Of a stretch of DNA of 64,000 nucleotides, positions 41,500-51,502 are shown one piece after another (the first letter of the stretch is position 1; the number at the start of each line of letters is the position of its first letter). This stretch comes from Gymnodinialimonas ceratoperidinii (lineage in GTDB: Bacteria > Pseudomonadota > Alphaproteobacteria > Rhodobacterales > Rhodobacteraceae). The stretch covers positions 496,001 to 560,000 of the forward strand of contig NZ_CP079194.1 in assembly GCF_019297855.1 (NCBI RefSeq). The letters are read 5' to 3'. Below the pieces are notes generated by a model that made no database searches, was not told the origin of the DNA, and worked only from the letters and a program-made list of their open reading frames with translations. The translations under genes and the position numbers were made by a program.

Positions 41500-43797
41500 A
41501 TGAGCCCTTCCGGCAATGGCAAACGGCGGCTGGTGGCCGACCGGCGGACCTCCACGACACCCAAACGCACCGGTGCGACCCGTGGTGGTAACGGCGGTGG
41601 CACGGGCGGACGCAAGCCGCGCAAGGCGCGGGCCACGCGTCGGAAGGCGCCGCAGCGCAAGGGTTTTCTGGGGTTTGTCGGCCGCGTCTTCCGGTTCATC
41701 ACGCATCTGATCTGGAGCTTGATCTGGCGCAGCGCGGCCGTTGTCGCGCTGATCGTCGCGCTCGCGACGGGCTACTACTACGTGCAACTGCCCGATGTGA
41801 CCCAACTTCTTGACGCCCGGGCGCGCGGCTCGGTCACGATGCTGGACCGACACGGAGAGGTCTTTGCCTGGCGCGGAGAGCAGTTCGGCGGCGCAATCAC
41901 ACCCGACACCGCCTCGCCCCATCTGGTGAACGCGGTCGTTGCTACGGAAGACCGCCGCTTCTGGCGGCATCTCGGCGTGTCTCCCCGCGGCATCGCCTCT
42001 GCCATCCGGATCAACCTTTCCGAGGGGCGCGGGCCGTTTTCCGGGCATGGCGGCTCCACCATCACGCAGCAGGTGGCAAAGCTGCTGTGCCTCGGGCGCG
42101 GCTATGACCCCAATGAATATGACAGCGAGGCCGATTACGAGGCCGATTGCCGCCGTACGACCCTGTGGCGGAAAATTCAGGAAGTGCCGTTCAGCTTCGC
42201 GATGGAGCTGCGCTATTCCAAGGCCGAAATCCTGTCGGTCTACCTCAACCGCGCCTATCTCGGCGCCGGCTCCCGCGGTTTTGAAGCCGCGTCGCAGCGG
42301 TATTTCGGCGTTCCCTCCGCCGACGTAAACCCGCAGCAATCCGCGATGCTCGCGGGCCTCCTCTCGGCTCCGTCCTACTACGCGCCGACCCGCGATCTGC
42401 AACGGGCACAGGAACGGGCCAACGTGGTGCTGAACCTGATGGAGGAGCAGGACTATCTGAGCGCGGAGGAGGCCGACCGCGCCCGCGCCAACCCCGCCAC
42501 CCTCTCGCAAGCGGCAAGCCAGGACACCGGCGGCTATTTCGCCGACTGGATCATGTCTGTCGGTCCCGACTTCCTGACCGGCGACACCACCGAGGATGTC
42601 ATCATCCGCACCACCTTCGACCCGGACATCCAGGCGGCGGCGGAAGCCTCGATCCAGAACGTCTTTGCCGAGCAGGTCCGCGAAGGATCTGAGGCCGAAG
42701 CCGCCATCGTCGTGATGAGCGCCGACGGTGCCGTGCGCGCCATGGTGGGCGGCCGCGATCTGTCTGGCGGCGGCACCTTCAACCGAGCGGTGCAAGCCGT
42801 CCGCCAGCCCGGCAGCGCCTTCAAACCCTTCGTCTATGCCACCGCGCTGGACCTCGGATGGCGCTTCGACGACATGATTCTCGACGCCGAGCTCTGCATG
42901 GATGTGCCGGGGTCAGGGCAATATTGTCCCGAGAACTACACGCGCCAGTTCTACGGAATGGTAACGCTGACCGAGGCGCTGCAGAGCTCCCTCAACACCG
43001 CCGCCGTGCGACTCTCCGAAGAAGTCGGCCGCGACCTCGTCCGACAGGTGGCCGGTGATTTCGGCATCGAGAGTGACCTCGCCGCGGGGCCGGCGCTGGC
43101 CTTGGGCGCGTCGGAATCCACCTTGATCGAGATGACAGGCGCCTACGCGGGCATTCTGAACGGTGGCTCCGCCGTGCGCCCCTACGGCATGACCGAACTG
43201 CGCCTGATGGAAGAAGCCGAGCCGATGTTCGAGCAGCAGACCGGTATCCGTGAGCGCGTGATTTCAGAGGATTCCGCCCGGCAACTCACCTACATGATGA
43301 GCCGCGTGGTCGCCGAAGGATCGGGCCGCCGTGCCGCGCTGCCGGATCGCCCCGCTGCGGGCAAGACCGGCACCACCAACAGCGCGCGCGATGCGTGGTT
43401 CGTGGGTTTCACCGCCGATTACGTCGCAGGTGTCTGGATGGGCTACGATGACAACCGGCCGCTTTCCGGCGTGACCGGCGGTGGCCTGCCCTCCGAGATC
43501 TGGCGGCAGGCGATGGAGCAGATCCACGCGGATCTCCCGGTCCGTCCCTTGCCGATGATCGACCCCGTTGCGGAAGCGGGCCAAGGCAACGCGGGCGCTT
43601 TTGTGGATGCCGAAGGGCGCGCCTTCCCGGTGAACCCGAATACCGGAGATGTCCTGCGAACCGACGCCGATGGTGTCATCCGCGGGCCGGTCACGCCGCA
43701 AGGAACTCGAGTGCCGCTCGGCGGCGGTCAGGGGCCGCGCAACATCGGCGATGCCGTCAACAACGTGTTGAACCAGCTCTTCGGACCGCTGCGCTAA
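41500..43797 (+). CDS. Class A penicillin-binding protein (PBP1A-like transglycosylase/transpeptidase)
   Basis: A 765-aa bifunctional peptidoglycan synthase. A basic disordered N-terminus of about 65 residues precedes one membrane helix (RSAAVVALIVALATGYYYV). The glycosyltransferase domain has VVATEDRRFWRHLGVSPRG with the catalytic glutamate and GGSTITQQVAKLL. The transpeptidase domain has SxxK as PGSAFKPFVY (near residue 438), SLN in LQSSLNTAAVRL and KTGT in AAGKTGTTNSARDAWF. All motifs are intact. The ATG at 41500 follows GACGAGGCAAG; an earlier ATG at 41431 lacks conservation. A CtrA-type box in the upstream gap suggests a cell-cycle link. Confidence 0.95.
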   Translation: MSPSGNGKRRLVADRRTSTTPKRTGATRGGNGGGTGGRKPRKARATRRKAPQRKGFLGFVGRVFRFITHLIWSLIWRSAAVVALIVALATGYYYVQLPDVTQLLDARARGSVTMLDRHGEVFAWRGEQFGGAITPDTASPHLVNAVVATEDRRFWRHLGVSPRGIASAIRINLSEGRGPFSGHGGSTITQQVAKLLCLGRGYDPNEYDSEADYEADCRRTTLWRKIQEVPFSFAMELRYSKAEILSVYLNRAYLGAGSRGFEAASQRYFGVPSADVNPQQSAMLAGLLSAPSYYAPTRDLQRAQERANVVLNLMEEQDYLSAEEADRARANPATLSQAASQDTGGYFADWIMSVGPDFLTGDTTEDVIIRTTFDPDIQAAAEASIQNVFAEQVREGSEAEAAIVVMSADGAVRAMVGGRDLSGGGTFNRAVQAVRQPGSAFKPFVYATALDLGWRFDDMILDAELCMDVPGSGQYCPENYTRQFYGMVTLTEALQSSLNTAAVRLSEEVGRDLVRQVAGDFGIESDLAAGPALALGASESTLIEMTGAYAGILNGGSAVRPYGMTELRLMEEAEPMFEQQTGIRERVISEDSARQLTYMMSRVVAEGSGRRAALPDRPAAGKTGTTNSARDAWFVGFTADYVAGVWMGYDDNRPLSGVTGGGLPSEIWRQAMEQIHADLPVRPLPMIDPVAEAGQGNAGAFVDAEGRAFPVNPNTGDVLRTDADGVIRGPVTPQGTRVPLGGGQGPRNIGDAVNNVLNQLFGPLR

Positions 43798-43814
43798 AGG
43801 AGGTCGCGCCGGGT

Positions 43815-45383
43815 TCAATACCCGAGCGCGATACCATCCTTGCGCGGGTCCGAGCCGCCTTCCAGCACGCCGTCGGGATGAATGCGGATCGCCTGCGCCC
43901 CGCCAATCGGCTGTAACGGCGTGATCAGCTTGTGGCCCTTCTGTGCCATCCCGTTCCGCATTTCCTCGCTGTAGCCACGCTCGACCCGGACTTCGCCGCC
44001 CTCCGCGAAAGCGCGCGGCGCATCGATCGCCGCTTGCGGGTCCATACCGTAGTCCACCACGTTCGACACAAAGCGCGCATGACCCGTCGATTGCCACGCG
44101 CCCCCCATGACGCCAAACGGCATGGTCGAACCATCGCCAAGCTTCAGTACGCCGGGGATGATCGTGTGAAGCGGCCGCTTGCCGGGCCCGGCTTCGTTCG
44201 GATGTCCCTTCTCCAGCGTGAAGCCGCCTCCGCGGTTCTGGAAAAGGATGCCGAACTTGTCTGACGCGAAACCCGATCCGAAGGAATGGAACACCGAGTA
44301 GATCAGGCTCACCGCACGGCGCTCACTGTCGACCACGGTGATATAGACCGTGTCCTTGTGCACGTTGTCGGAGGCCGCGCGGGGATCCGGCATGGCAGTG
44401 TCCGGGTCGATCAATCCCGCCAGCCGCGCCGCCGTATCCTTCGACAGAAAATGGTCGAGCTTCGAGACGTGATCGGGGTCGGCAAGGAACCGGTCGCGCG
44501 CATCATACCCGAGCTTCGTGGCCTCGGCCTCCAGATGCGCCCGCTGCGTGCCGAAGGGGTTCTCCTGCGGCGTCAGCGTCTCGAGCATGTTGAGGATCAG
44601 CATCGCCGTTGCGCCCTGGCCGTTGGGCGGCAGTTCGATCAGCTCCGCGTCGCGGTAGGTTGAGCGCAGCGGGGTGACATAGTTGCAGGCGGTCTTGGCA
44701 AAATCCTCTGCCGTATGGGTGCCGCCGAGCGCCTGCAGACTGGTGAGCATGTCTTCCAGCACCTCGCCTTCGTAGAAGCCCGCCCGCCCTTCGGCGGCGA
44801 TCCGGCGCAAGACCTCGGCCTGTCCCGGCGCCTTGAACCGGGCGCCGACCGGGAGCGGTTTGTCGTCCTGCAGGTAATGCCGCCGGCCCGCGCCTTGCAG
44901 CACATCCGCAGATGTCGCGTAGTCCAGCGCCACGCGCGGCGCGATCGGGATGCCAGCGTCGGCATAATGGATCGACGGCGCCAGAACGTCGGCGAGGGGC
45001 AGTTTGCCGTGATCCTCGTGCAGGCGGCAGAACCCGTCAACAGCACCCGGCACCGTCACCGCGCTGATGTCGTAAAGCGGCATGGTGTCGTGCTGCGCGC
45101 GGAGGGCATCGGCGCTCAACCCCGCGGGCGCCCGGCCCGAACCGTTGAGGCCGATGATCTCACCATCCGGTTGCGCCACGAGCGCGAACATATCGCCCCC
45201 GATCCCGGTGCTTTGCGGCTCGCACAGCCCAAGAAGGATCGCGGCGCCAATCGCGGCGTCTACCGCGTTGCCACCCTGTTGCAGAAGCGAGATCGCGACC
45301 TGCGCCGCAAGAGGATGCGACGTGGCGCACATGCCGTTGTCGGCGAAGACGGCGGACCGTCCGGGTTGGTGAAAATCTCGCAT
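43815..45383 (-). CDS. Gamma-glutamyltransferase family protein
   Basis: A 522-aa Ntn-hydrolase of the GGT family. It would cleave itself into two subunits and hydrolyse or transfer gamma-glutamyl groups. MCATSHPLAAQVAISLLQQGGNAVDAAIGA and GIGGDMFAL are family starts. The autoprocessing/nucleophile threonine can be read in KDTVYITVVDSE, and VSLIYSVFHSFGSGF and MGGAWQSTGHARFVSN follow. No signal peptide is present, unlike E. coli GGT; this matches the shorter cytoplasmic YwrD-like group whose physiological substrate is unclear. It converges with the PBP gene, whose stop is 17 bases away. Confidence 0.92.
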   Translation of the reverse strand: MRDFHQPGRSAVFADNGMCATSHPLAAQVAISLLQQGGNAVDAAIGAAILLGLCEPQSTGIGGDMFALVAQPDGEIIGLNGSGRAPAGLSADALRAQHDTMPLYDISAVTVPGAVDGFCRLHEDHGKLPLADVLAPSIHYADAGIPIAPRVALDYATSADVLQGAGRRHYLQDDKPLPVGARFKAPGQAEVLRRIAAEGRAGFYEGEVLEDMLTSLQALGGTHTAEDFAKTACNYVTPLRSTYRDAELIELPPNGQGATAMLILNMLETLTPQENPFGTQRAHLEAEATKLGYDARDRFLADPDHVSKLDHFLSKDTAARLAGLIDPDTAMPDPRAASDNVHKDTVYITVVDSERRAVSLIYSVFHSFGSGFASDKFGILFQNRGGGFTLEKGHPNEAGPGKRPLHTIIPGVLKLGDGSTMPFGVMGGAWQSTGHARFVSNVVDYGMDPQAAIDAPRAFAEGGEVRVERGYSEEMRNGMAQKGHKLITPLQPIGGAQAIRIHPDGVLEGGSDPRKDGIALGY

Positions 45384-45793
45384 CGTGCCCCTCGTGTTGT
45401 GTCGACGCCAGACCCTAATCAGCTCTGCGCGAGGGGCAAGGGGAAGTGCGAAGGGAGGAGGTTTGTGGCTGCAGAGTTCCTCGACGCCGCGCTCTGGGTG
45501 GGGGCTTTGATACGCGACGCCGAGGGAAGCCTCTGCAGCTACGAGAGGAGGTATGCCCCCCCATCGCGGCGCGCTTTAGGTCAGATTGGGGCGCTTGTGT
45601 GACGCATCTCCGAATGATCCTAACACTTTAGACAAATTGTCGTTGTCGGCGCAGCCATGCGGTTAGATGTAGCCGATCCGGAATTGCGACCCTGCCCAGT
45701 GGGCGTCGGCTATATGCTTGAGAAGCTGTCCCACGCGGCGCTCTCCCGAGCGCAGAAGCCTTCACGATTAGTGAAAAGCGCCGACCCGGAACG
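45384..45793. other. 410-base stretch without a recognisable gene
   Basis: This is the gap between the ggt start and the rsbW stop. Several short open frames exist (for example 45446-45631 and 45657-45848 plus) but none has a family match, a good ribosome-binding site or neighbour-like composition. It should contain the ggt promoter; I cannot point to one. No strong hairpin or repeat is visible. Confidence 0.5.
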
Positions 45794-46237
45794 TCACGGA
45801 TACGGTATCAGGAAGGCCAACTGGTTGGTGCTGTCGACACGGCGATAGCGCAGTTTCTCGGTCAGTTCACACACCATGGCCCATCCGAATCCGCCCTCGG
45901 GAAGCGCCTCTCGATTCGTCGGATCAAAATGCACCTTGCCAGCGCCGAGACGCATCATGCTGTCCGGCATCCGTGCGCCGTGATCCATGACCTCGCACCA
46001 CAGGCCGTCTTCGCGCAGCCAGATCGAGACGGCGATCGGGTGCCCCGGCTCGAAGCCGTAAGCATGTTCGACCACGTTGTTCAGTACCTCCCCCAATATG
46101 ATCTGGGAGGTATCGCAGGTCGCCCCATCAATCTTCGCCGCGCGCACGGCCGCGCGCGTCTTCTCCAAGGCATGGCGCACGGGGATGGAGCCCGACAGGA
46201 ACCGCAGGGCCACGTCAGGCGCTTTGTCTTGTGACAT
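45794..46237 (-). CDS. RsbW-type anti-sigma factor / serine kinase
   Basis: A 147-aa HATPase_c_2 (GHKL) protein of the RsbW/SpoIIAB group. These bind a sigma factor or other target and phosphorylate an STAS-domain antagonist. The N box is ILGEVLNNVVEHAYGFE with Asn for Mg-ATP; the G1 box is VMDHGARMPDSM, and GGFGWAMVCELTEKLRYRR is the G2 region. The ATG at 46237 has GGAGGG seven bases upstream. A GTG at 46324 overlapping the rsbV stop (GTGA) is an alternative start adding 29 residues. Its antagonist lies immediately upstream. No sigma factor or RsbU-type phosphatase is in the window. Confidence 0.88.
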   Translation of the reverse strand: MSQDKAPDVALRFLSGSIPVRHALEKTRAAVRAAKIDGATCDTSQIILGEVLNNVVEHAYGFEPGHPIAVSIWLREDGLWCEVMDHGARMPDSMMRLGAGKVHFDPTNREALPEGGFGWAMVCELTEKLRYRRVDSTNQLAFLIPYP

Positions 46238-46320
46238 CAAGGGGCCCTCCGACCGCGGGGCGAGCGCCCTTTCGCGGGGCTCGCCCAATTGCCATGTCAC
46301 CTGCTGGTCCGGCACGTCCC

Positions 46321-46668
46321 TCACTCTGCTGCGGTCGGTCCTGCCGCTGCAAGGGCCGCGTCGACGGTCGGAAATATGGAGAAGACGGCATTCATCCGCG
46401 TCAACGTCATGACCTTCTCGACCGGCGGTTGCAGCCCGGCCAACGCCATGTGCCGCCCGCGCCCGAGCGCCTTGTAGACCGCCACGATCGACCCAAGTCC
46501 GCTCGAATCGAGGAACTCGACCTCGCTCAAGTCGAAAATCACGTCACCGCCGCCAGCCGTCAGGTTCCGGAACGCTTCCTTGAACTGGATCGCTATGCTT
46601 GCGTCGAGGCGGGAATCCGCGATGTGAACGACACCGACGGTGTCGTGTTGGGTGTAGGTCAAATTCAT
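46321..46668 (-). CDS. STAS-domain anti-anti-sigma factor (RsbV-like)
   Basis: A 115-aa STAS protein that relieves inhibition by the RsbW-type kinase when unphosphorylated. The conserved phosphorylatable serine is in VEFLDSSGLGSIVAVYKALG, preceded by VIFDLSEVEF. The start is the ATG at 46668 (MNLTYTQHDTVGVVHI). It forms a two-gene partner-switch unit with the kinase just downstream on the minus strand and is divergent from the thiolase gene. Confidence 0.9.
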   Translation of the reverse strand: MNLTYTQHDTVGVVHIADSRLDASIAIQFKEAFRNLTAGGGDVIFDLSEVEFLDSSGLGSIVAVYKALGRGRHMALAGLQPPVEKVMTLTRMNAVFSIFPTVDAALAAAGPTAAE

Positions 46669-46756
46669 CGCATGTTCCTCATGGTCTGCATTTGCTAGGA
46701 CCTTAGGCAACAAGTCTTACCATTTCGTTTTTGCAACGCCGCCAATTGGAGGATCG

Positions 46757-47920
46757 ATGGAACAAATCGTCATTACCGGTGCCGCGCGCACCCCCATGGG
46801 CGGCTTTCAGGGCGCCCTGTCGCCGGTCTCGGCCTCCGAACTCGGCGGCGCGGCGATCAAGGCCGCAATCGGAGACGCGGTCGTCGATGAGCTTCTGATG
46901 GGCTGCGTCCTGCCCGCCGGACAGGGGCAGGCTCCGGCGCGTCAGGCCGGGTTCCACGCAGGTCTCGGCGAAAGTGTCCCGGCGACGACCCTGAACAAGA
47001 TGTGCGGCTCCGGCATGAAGGCCGCGATGATGGCCTACGATTCGCTGGCGCTCGGACAGGCCGATGTGATCGTGGCCGGCGGCATGGAATCGATGACCAA
47101 CGCGCCCTACCTGCTGCCCGCGATGCGCAGCGGCGCCCGGATCGGGCACCAACAGACGGTCGATCACATGTTCCTCGACGGATTGGAGGACGCCTACGAC
47201 AAGGGCCGCCTCATGGGCACCTTCGCCGAGGATTGTGCCGAGGCATTTCAGTTCACCCGCGATGCGCAGGACGCTTACGCCCTCGGCTCGCTGGAAAACG
47301 CCCTCGCGGCGATCAACTCCGGTGCCTTCGATGACGAGGTGACGCCGGTCACGGTCAAGACCCGCAAGGGCAGCGCCGAGATCACCACCGACGAGCAACC
47401 GGGCAACGCGCGCCCCGACAAGATCCCGCAGCTCAAGCCCGCTTTCCGCAAGGACGGCACGGTCACGGCGGCCAATTCCTCCTCCATCTCCGACGGCGCC
47501 GCCGCGCTCACCCTCGCGCGCGCGTCCGCGGCCGAGGCGCAGGGCCTGCCGGTCCGCGCGCGCATCCTCGGCCATGCCTCCCACGCCCATGCGCCTGCGC
47601 TTTTCCCCACCGCCCCCGTTCCGGCTGCCAAGAAACTGCTGGACCGGCTCGGCTGGAGCGTCGATGACGTCGATCTCTGGGAAGTGAACGAAGCCTTCGC
47701 GGTCGTCCCCATGGCCTTCATGCACGAGATGAACATCCCCCGCGAGAAGCTGAACGTGAACGGCGGCGCCTGCGCGCTTGGCCATCCGATCGGCGCCTCG
47801 GGCGCGCGGATCATCGTCACGCTTCTCCATGCCTTGGAGGCCCGCGACCTCAAGCGCGGCGTTGCAGCCATCTGCATCGGCGGCGGTGAGGGCACTGCCA
47901 TCGCCATCGAGCGCGACTAA
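46757..47920 (+). CDS. Acetyl-CoA C-acetyltransferase (thiolase)
   Basis: A 387-aa thiolase condensing two acetyl-CoA to acetoacetyl-CoA, or the reverse. The nucleophile cysteine is in LNKMCGSGMKAAMMAYD (near residue 83). The second-site motifs are NVNGGACALGHPIGASGARI with the catalytic histidine and AAICIGGGEGTAIAIE with the C-terminal cysteine; NEAFAVVPMAF completes the set. The biosynthetic-type length and motifs fit PhaA/AtoB-like enzymes. Its pathway (ketone bodies, polyhydroxybutyrate, ethylmalonyl-CoA) cannot be told from its neighbours. Confidence 0.94.
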   Translation: MEQIVITGAARTPMGGFQGALSPVSASELGGAAIKAAIGDAVVDELLMGCVLPAGQGQAPARQAGFHAGLGESVPATTLNKMCGSGMKAAMMAYDSLALGQADVIVAGGMESMTNAPYLLPAMRSGARIGHQQTVDHMFLDGLEDAYDKGRLMGTFAEDCAEAFQFTRDAQDAYALGSLENALAAINSGAFDDEVTPVTVKTRKGSAEITTDEQPGNARPDKIPQLKPAFRKDGTVTAANSSSISDGAAALTLARASAAEAQGLPVRARILGHASHAHAPALFPTAPVPAAKKLLDRLGWSVDDVDLWEVNEAFAVVPMAFMHEMNIPREKLNVNGGACALGHPIGASGARIIVTLLHALEARDLKRGVAAICIGGGEGTAIAIERD

Positions 47921-47953
47921 CCCTTCACCTTTTCTTAAATACGAAATCCCACG

Positions 47954-48409
47954 ATGGCCGACTACGCAACGCTCTCCAGAACCATCGCCTCGCTGACCGA
48001 AGGCGAAACCGACACCGTGGCCCTCATGGCAACCCTCGCCTGCGAGCTGCACCATGCCGACGACCGCTTCGACTGGACCGGCTTCTACCGGGTCACCGAG
48101 CCGGAGCTTTTGAAGATCGGCCCCTACCAGGGCGGCCACGGTTGCCTGCAGATCCCCTTCTCGAGAGGCGTCTGCGGCGCCGCCGCGCGTACCGGCGAGA
48201 CGCAGCTCGTTGCCGACGTCGATGCCTTCCCCGGCCACATCGCTTGCGCCTCCTCCACCCGGTCTGAGATCGTCCTGCCGGTGCGCAACGCGGCTGGAGA
48301 GGTCATCGCGGTTCTGGATATCGACAGCAATCAGCCTGACGCCTTCACTGAAGAGGACGCGAAGGAGCTGGAAGCCATCCTCCACGCCACCTTTGGCACC
48401 GTCGGCTAG
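47954..48409 (+). CDS. msrC: Free methionine-(R)-sulfoxide reductase (GAF-domain fRMsr)
   Basis: A 151-aa GAF-fold enzyme that reduces free L-methionine-(R)-sulfoxide. The three catalytic cysteines of the family are all present: CLQIPFSRGVC gives two and FPGHIACASSTRSEIVLPV the third. FDWTGFYRV and VIAVLDIDSNQPDAFTEEDA are also characteristic of the YebR/fRMsr family. It follows the thiolase by 33 bases. Its stop codon shares the CTAG at 48406-48409 with the stop of convergent rmuC. Confidence 0.92.
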   Translation: MADYATLSRTIASLTEGETDTVALMATLACELHHADDRFDWTGFYRVTEPELLKIGPYQGGHGCLQIPFSRGVCGAAARTGETQLVADVDAFPGHIACASSTRSEIVLPVRNAAGEVIAVLDIDSNQPDAFTEEDAKELEAILHATFGTVG

Positions 48410-49566
48410 CCGCGCGGCAGGGGCACGACCTCGGCGCCGGGGGAGAGTTCCTCGAAGTCGAACGCATCGAGCCGCTCGGCCCGCTTGCCCGCCCGGGCAG
48501 AGGCGGTGAGGATCCCCGCCACGTCGGCGCCGGCCATGCGCAGGTGATCCTCCAGCTTGCCAGCCCGCTCGCCGACGATCTCCACATCCCGGTGCAATTG
48601 CCGCAGCGCCTTGCGGATCTCGCCCGCCTGCTCGCGCATCCGCGCATCCTTCATCACCGCGCGCATGGTGTTGAGCGTCGCCATGCAGGTGGTGGGCGAG
48701 ACGATCCAGACCCGCGCGTCGAAGCCTGCGCGCACGACTTCCGGAAGGCGCGCGTGCAGCTCCGCGTAGACTGCTTCCGAGGGCAGGAACATCAGCGCGC
48801 CGTCGGCGGTCTCCCCTTCGATGATGTATTTCTCGGAAATTGCCTTGATGTGTACCCGCACTGCCGCCCCGAAAGCCTTGAGGGCCTGCGCCTGGGCTTC
48901 CGGCTCGCGCGCGCGCATCAGTGCCTCGTAGGCCTCCAGCGGGAACTTGGAATCGATCACGATCGGTCCCGGCGGGTTCGGCAGGCGGATCAGCACATCG
49001 GCCCGCTTGCCGTTCGACAGGGTCGATTGCAGCGCATAGGCATCGGGCGGCAGGGCGCCCGAGACGATATCGTTAAGCTGTATTTCCCCGAACATCCCCC
49101 GGCGCTGCTTGTTCGAGAGGATATCCTGCAGCCCCAGAACGTCGCCCGAAAGCTTTTCGATCTTCGCCTGCGCGCGGTCGATCTGTTCCAGCTTCTGCTG
49201 CAATTCCCCAAGACTCCGCGCGGTGCGGGTGGAGGTGCCGTGCAGCGTCTCGGACATGCCCTTCTGCACCTCCTCCAGCCGCCGCTCCATCGCCTCCTGC
49301 ATGGAAGCCTGAGCCCGTGCCTGATGTTCGGAGACAGAGGCCAGCCCGCCGGCCAGTCGTTCCTGCCCTTGGCCAAGAGCCTGCACCGTTTGACCGAGCG
49401 CCGCCATGTGGTGCGCCAGCGGCTCCACCGCGCGGGCCGAGCGTTTCGCGGCGCGCAGGGCCGAGAGAATCAGGATCAGCAGCACGACCAGCAGCGCCGC
49501 GCCGCCCAGAGCGGCCAGCGTCGACGGATCGCTCAGATCCACTTGGATCTCTCCAACGGTAATCAC
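48406..49566 (-). CDS. rmuC: DNA recombination protein RmuC
   Basis: A 386-aa RmuC family protein with an N-terminal membrane helix ([20 protein letters not shown]), a coiled-coil stalk of about 120 residues rich in Gln/Glu/Ala, and the conserved nuclease-like domain. That domain shows [35 protein letters not shown] with the restriction-like aspartate, [13 protein letters not shown] and [20 protein letters not shown]. RmuC suppresses inversions at short inverted repeats. Its ATG overlaps the mutL stop (ATGA), so the two repair genes are coupled. Confidence 0.94.
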   Translation of the reverse strand: MITVGEIQVDLSDPSTLAALGGAALLVVLLILILSALRAAKRSARAVEPLAHHMAALGQTVQALGQGQERLAGGLASVSEHQARAQASMQEAMERRLEEVQKGMSETLHGTSTRTARSLGELQQKLEQIDRAQAKIEKLSGDVLGLQDILSNKQRRGMFGEIQLNDIVSGALPPDAYALQSTLSNGKRADVLIRLPNPPGPIVIDSKFPLEAYEALMRAREPEAQAQALKAFGAAVRVHIKAISEKYIIEGETADGALMFLPSEAVYAELHARLPEVVRAGFDARVWIVSPTTCMATLNTMRAVMKDARMREQAGEIRKALRQLHRDVEIVGERAGKLEDHLRMAGADVAGILTASARAGKRAERLDAFDFEELSPGAEVVPLPRG

Positions 49567-51404
49567 GTGCGCCCGAAGAGCCGCTCGATGTCGGCCAGCT
49601 TCAGCTCCACGTAGGTGGGCCGCCCGTGGTTACACTGCCCCGAGAGCGGCGTCGCCTCCATCTCGCGCAGGAGCGCGTTCATCTCGTCGGCGCGCATCTG
49701 CCGCCCCGATCGGATCGAGCCGTGGCAGGCGACGCGGCTCAGCACCGCCTCGACCCGCGCTTGCAAGGTCTGGCTGTCGCCGAGGTCGGCCAACTCATCC
49801 AGCACGTCGCGCAGCATCGCCTCGGCGTTGATCTCGCCCAGGATCGCCGGGGTCTCGCGCACTGCGATGGTGCCCGGCCCGAAGGGTTCAATGACCAGCC
49901 CGAAGCGCGCGAGCTCCTCGGCATGGTCCAGCAGCCGGTCGGCGTCGGGGCCGAGGGTGATGATCTCGGGGATCAGCAGCGCCTGCCGGGCGACGCCATT
50001 CTCGGCCATCTGCTTCTTGAGCTTCTCGTAAACGAGCCGTTCATGGGCGGCGTGCTGGTCGACCAGCACGATGCCGCGCGGGGTCTGCGCGATGATGTAG
50101 TTCTCGTGCACCTGCGCGCGCGCCGCGCCGAGGGGGCCATCGCTCTCGATCACCGCCTCGTCAACGCGGGCCGAGGGCGCGGCCCACTGCGGTGCGGGCT
50201 CATGCATTTGCCGGATCGGCGCGAAGCCCCGTTGTTGTCCCGTCCGGTCCATCTGGTAGACCCGCGGCGCATCATGGGAAAGCGGCGCGCGCTCTTCATG
50301 CGCCGGCTGGAACGCCTGCATGGTGGCATCCGCAACGGTCGTGGACGCCCGGTGCCCCGCTTCGGCCAGAGCGTGGCGCAGCCCCGTCACGATCAGGGAG
50401 CGTGCCACGGCAGGTTCGCGGAATCGCACCTCGGATTTGGCCGGATGCACGTTCACGTCGACGCGCTCGGAGGGGCAGCCGATGAACAAGACGGCGGCCG
50501 GGTGCCGGTCGCGCGAGAGCACGTCCATGTAGGCCGCGCGCAGGGCGCCGATCAGCAGCTTGTCGCGCACCGGGCGGCCGTTGACGAAGAGGAATTGCGC
50601 CACCGCCGAGCCGCGCGAATAAGTCGGCAGGGCGGCATAGCCTGTCAGGTTCAACCCTTCCCGGTCGGCGTCGATCAGCAGGGCATTGTCGGTGAACTCG
50701 CGCCCCATGATCGCGGTCAGCCGCCCGCGCAGGGCATCGAAGAGGTCGCCGCTTTCGGGATCGACGCGGAAGGTCGTACGCTCCCCCTCCGTCACGTCCT
50801 TCAGGGTGAAGCCGATGGAAGGCTCAGCCATGGCCAGCCGCTTCACCACGTCCGAGATCGCCTGCATCTCGGCGCGGTCGGTGCGCAGAAACTTGAGCCG
50901 CGCGGGTGTGGCGTAGAACAGGTCGCGCAGCTCCACTACGGTGCCGGTGTTCAGCGCCGCCGGCCTGACCGCTTCGTGGGTCCCGCCGGTCACCCGGATC
51001 ATATGCGCCGCGTCCGAGGCGCGGGAGGTGATCGAGAGCCGCCCGACGGAGCCGAGCGAGGGCAGAGCCTCCCCACGAAAGCCGAAGGAATGGATATTCA
51101 GCAGGTCCGAGCCGTCGATCTTGGACGTGGCGTGCCGCGACAGCGCCATCGGCAGATCGTCCGCTTCCATCCCGCAGCCGTCATCGGTGACGCGGATCAG
51201 GGTCTTGCCGCCGTGGGCCACCTCCACCATCACGCGCCGGGCGCCGGCGTCGATGGCGTTTTCCACCAGTTCCTTCACCGCCGAGGCAGGGCGCTCCACC
51301 ACTTCGCCTGCCGCGATACGGTTTACCGCGGCTTCGTCCAATTGACGGATCACGGGGCGCATCGGCGCATCATCTGTGGATATGTTGGGGTTCAGGTTGG
51401 CCAT
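49563..51404 (-). CDS. mutL: DNA mismatch repair protein MutL
   Basis: A 613-aa mismatch repair ATPase. The N-terminal GHKL motifs are [33 protein letters not shown] and [16 protein letters not shown] proline-rich linker follows residue 360 or so. The C-terminal domain has [12 protein letters not shown], exactly the DQHA-x2-E-x4-E endonuclease motif, so this MutL nicks DNA itself, as expected where MutH is missing. The start is ATG 51404. It overlaps rmuC by four bases. The M16 protease genes upstream are on the same strand. Confidence 0.96.
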   Translation of the reverse strand: MANLNPNISTDDAPMRPVIRQLDEAAVNRIAAGEVVERPASAVKELVENAIDAGARRVMVEVAHGGKTLIRVTDDGCGMEADDLPMALSRHATSKIDGSDLLNIHSFGFRGEALPSLGSVGRLSITSRASDAAHMIRVTGGTHEAVRPAALNTGTVVELRDLFYATPARLKFLRTDRAEMQAISDVVKRLAMAEPSIGFTLKDVTEGERTTFRVDPESGDLFDALRGRLTAIMGREFTDNALLIDADREGLNLTGYAALPTYSRGSAVAQFLFVNGRPVRDKLLIGALRAAYMDVLSRDRHPAAVLFIGCPSERVDVNVHPAKSEVRFREPAVARSLIVTGLRHALAEAGHRASTTVADATMQAFQPAHEERAPLSHDAPRVYQMDRTGQQRGFAPIRQMHEPAPQWAAPSARVDEAVIESDGPLGAARAQVHENYIIAQTPRGIVLVDQHAAHERLVYEKLKKQMAENGVARQALLIPEIITLGPDADRLLDHAEELARFGLVIEPFGPGTIAVRETPAILGEINAEAMLRDVLDELADLGDSQTLQARVEAVLSRVACHGSIRSGRQMRADEMNALLREMEATPLSGQCNHGRPTYVELKLADIERLFGRT

Positions 51405-51502
51405 GACGCAACCTGTAGCATGTCGCCCGGCCTCGGGGAACCGATTCTGCGCAGGGCGACGTGGCGGGAACGGGCGGCGAGGGTACCCCCGCCGCATCGA
51501 TC

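Noticed and set aside
45657..45848. 63-codon plus-strand frame before rsbW
   Set aside because: It overlaps the 3' end of the rsbW gene on the other strand and shows no motif or ribosome-binding site.
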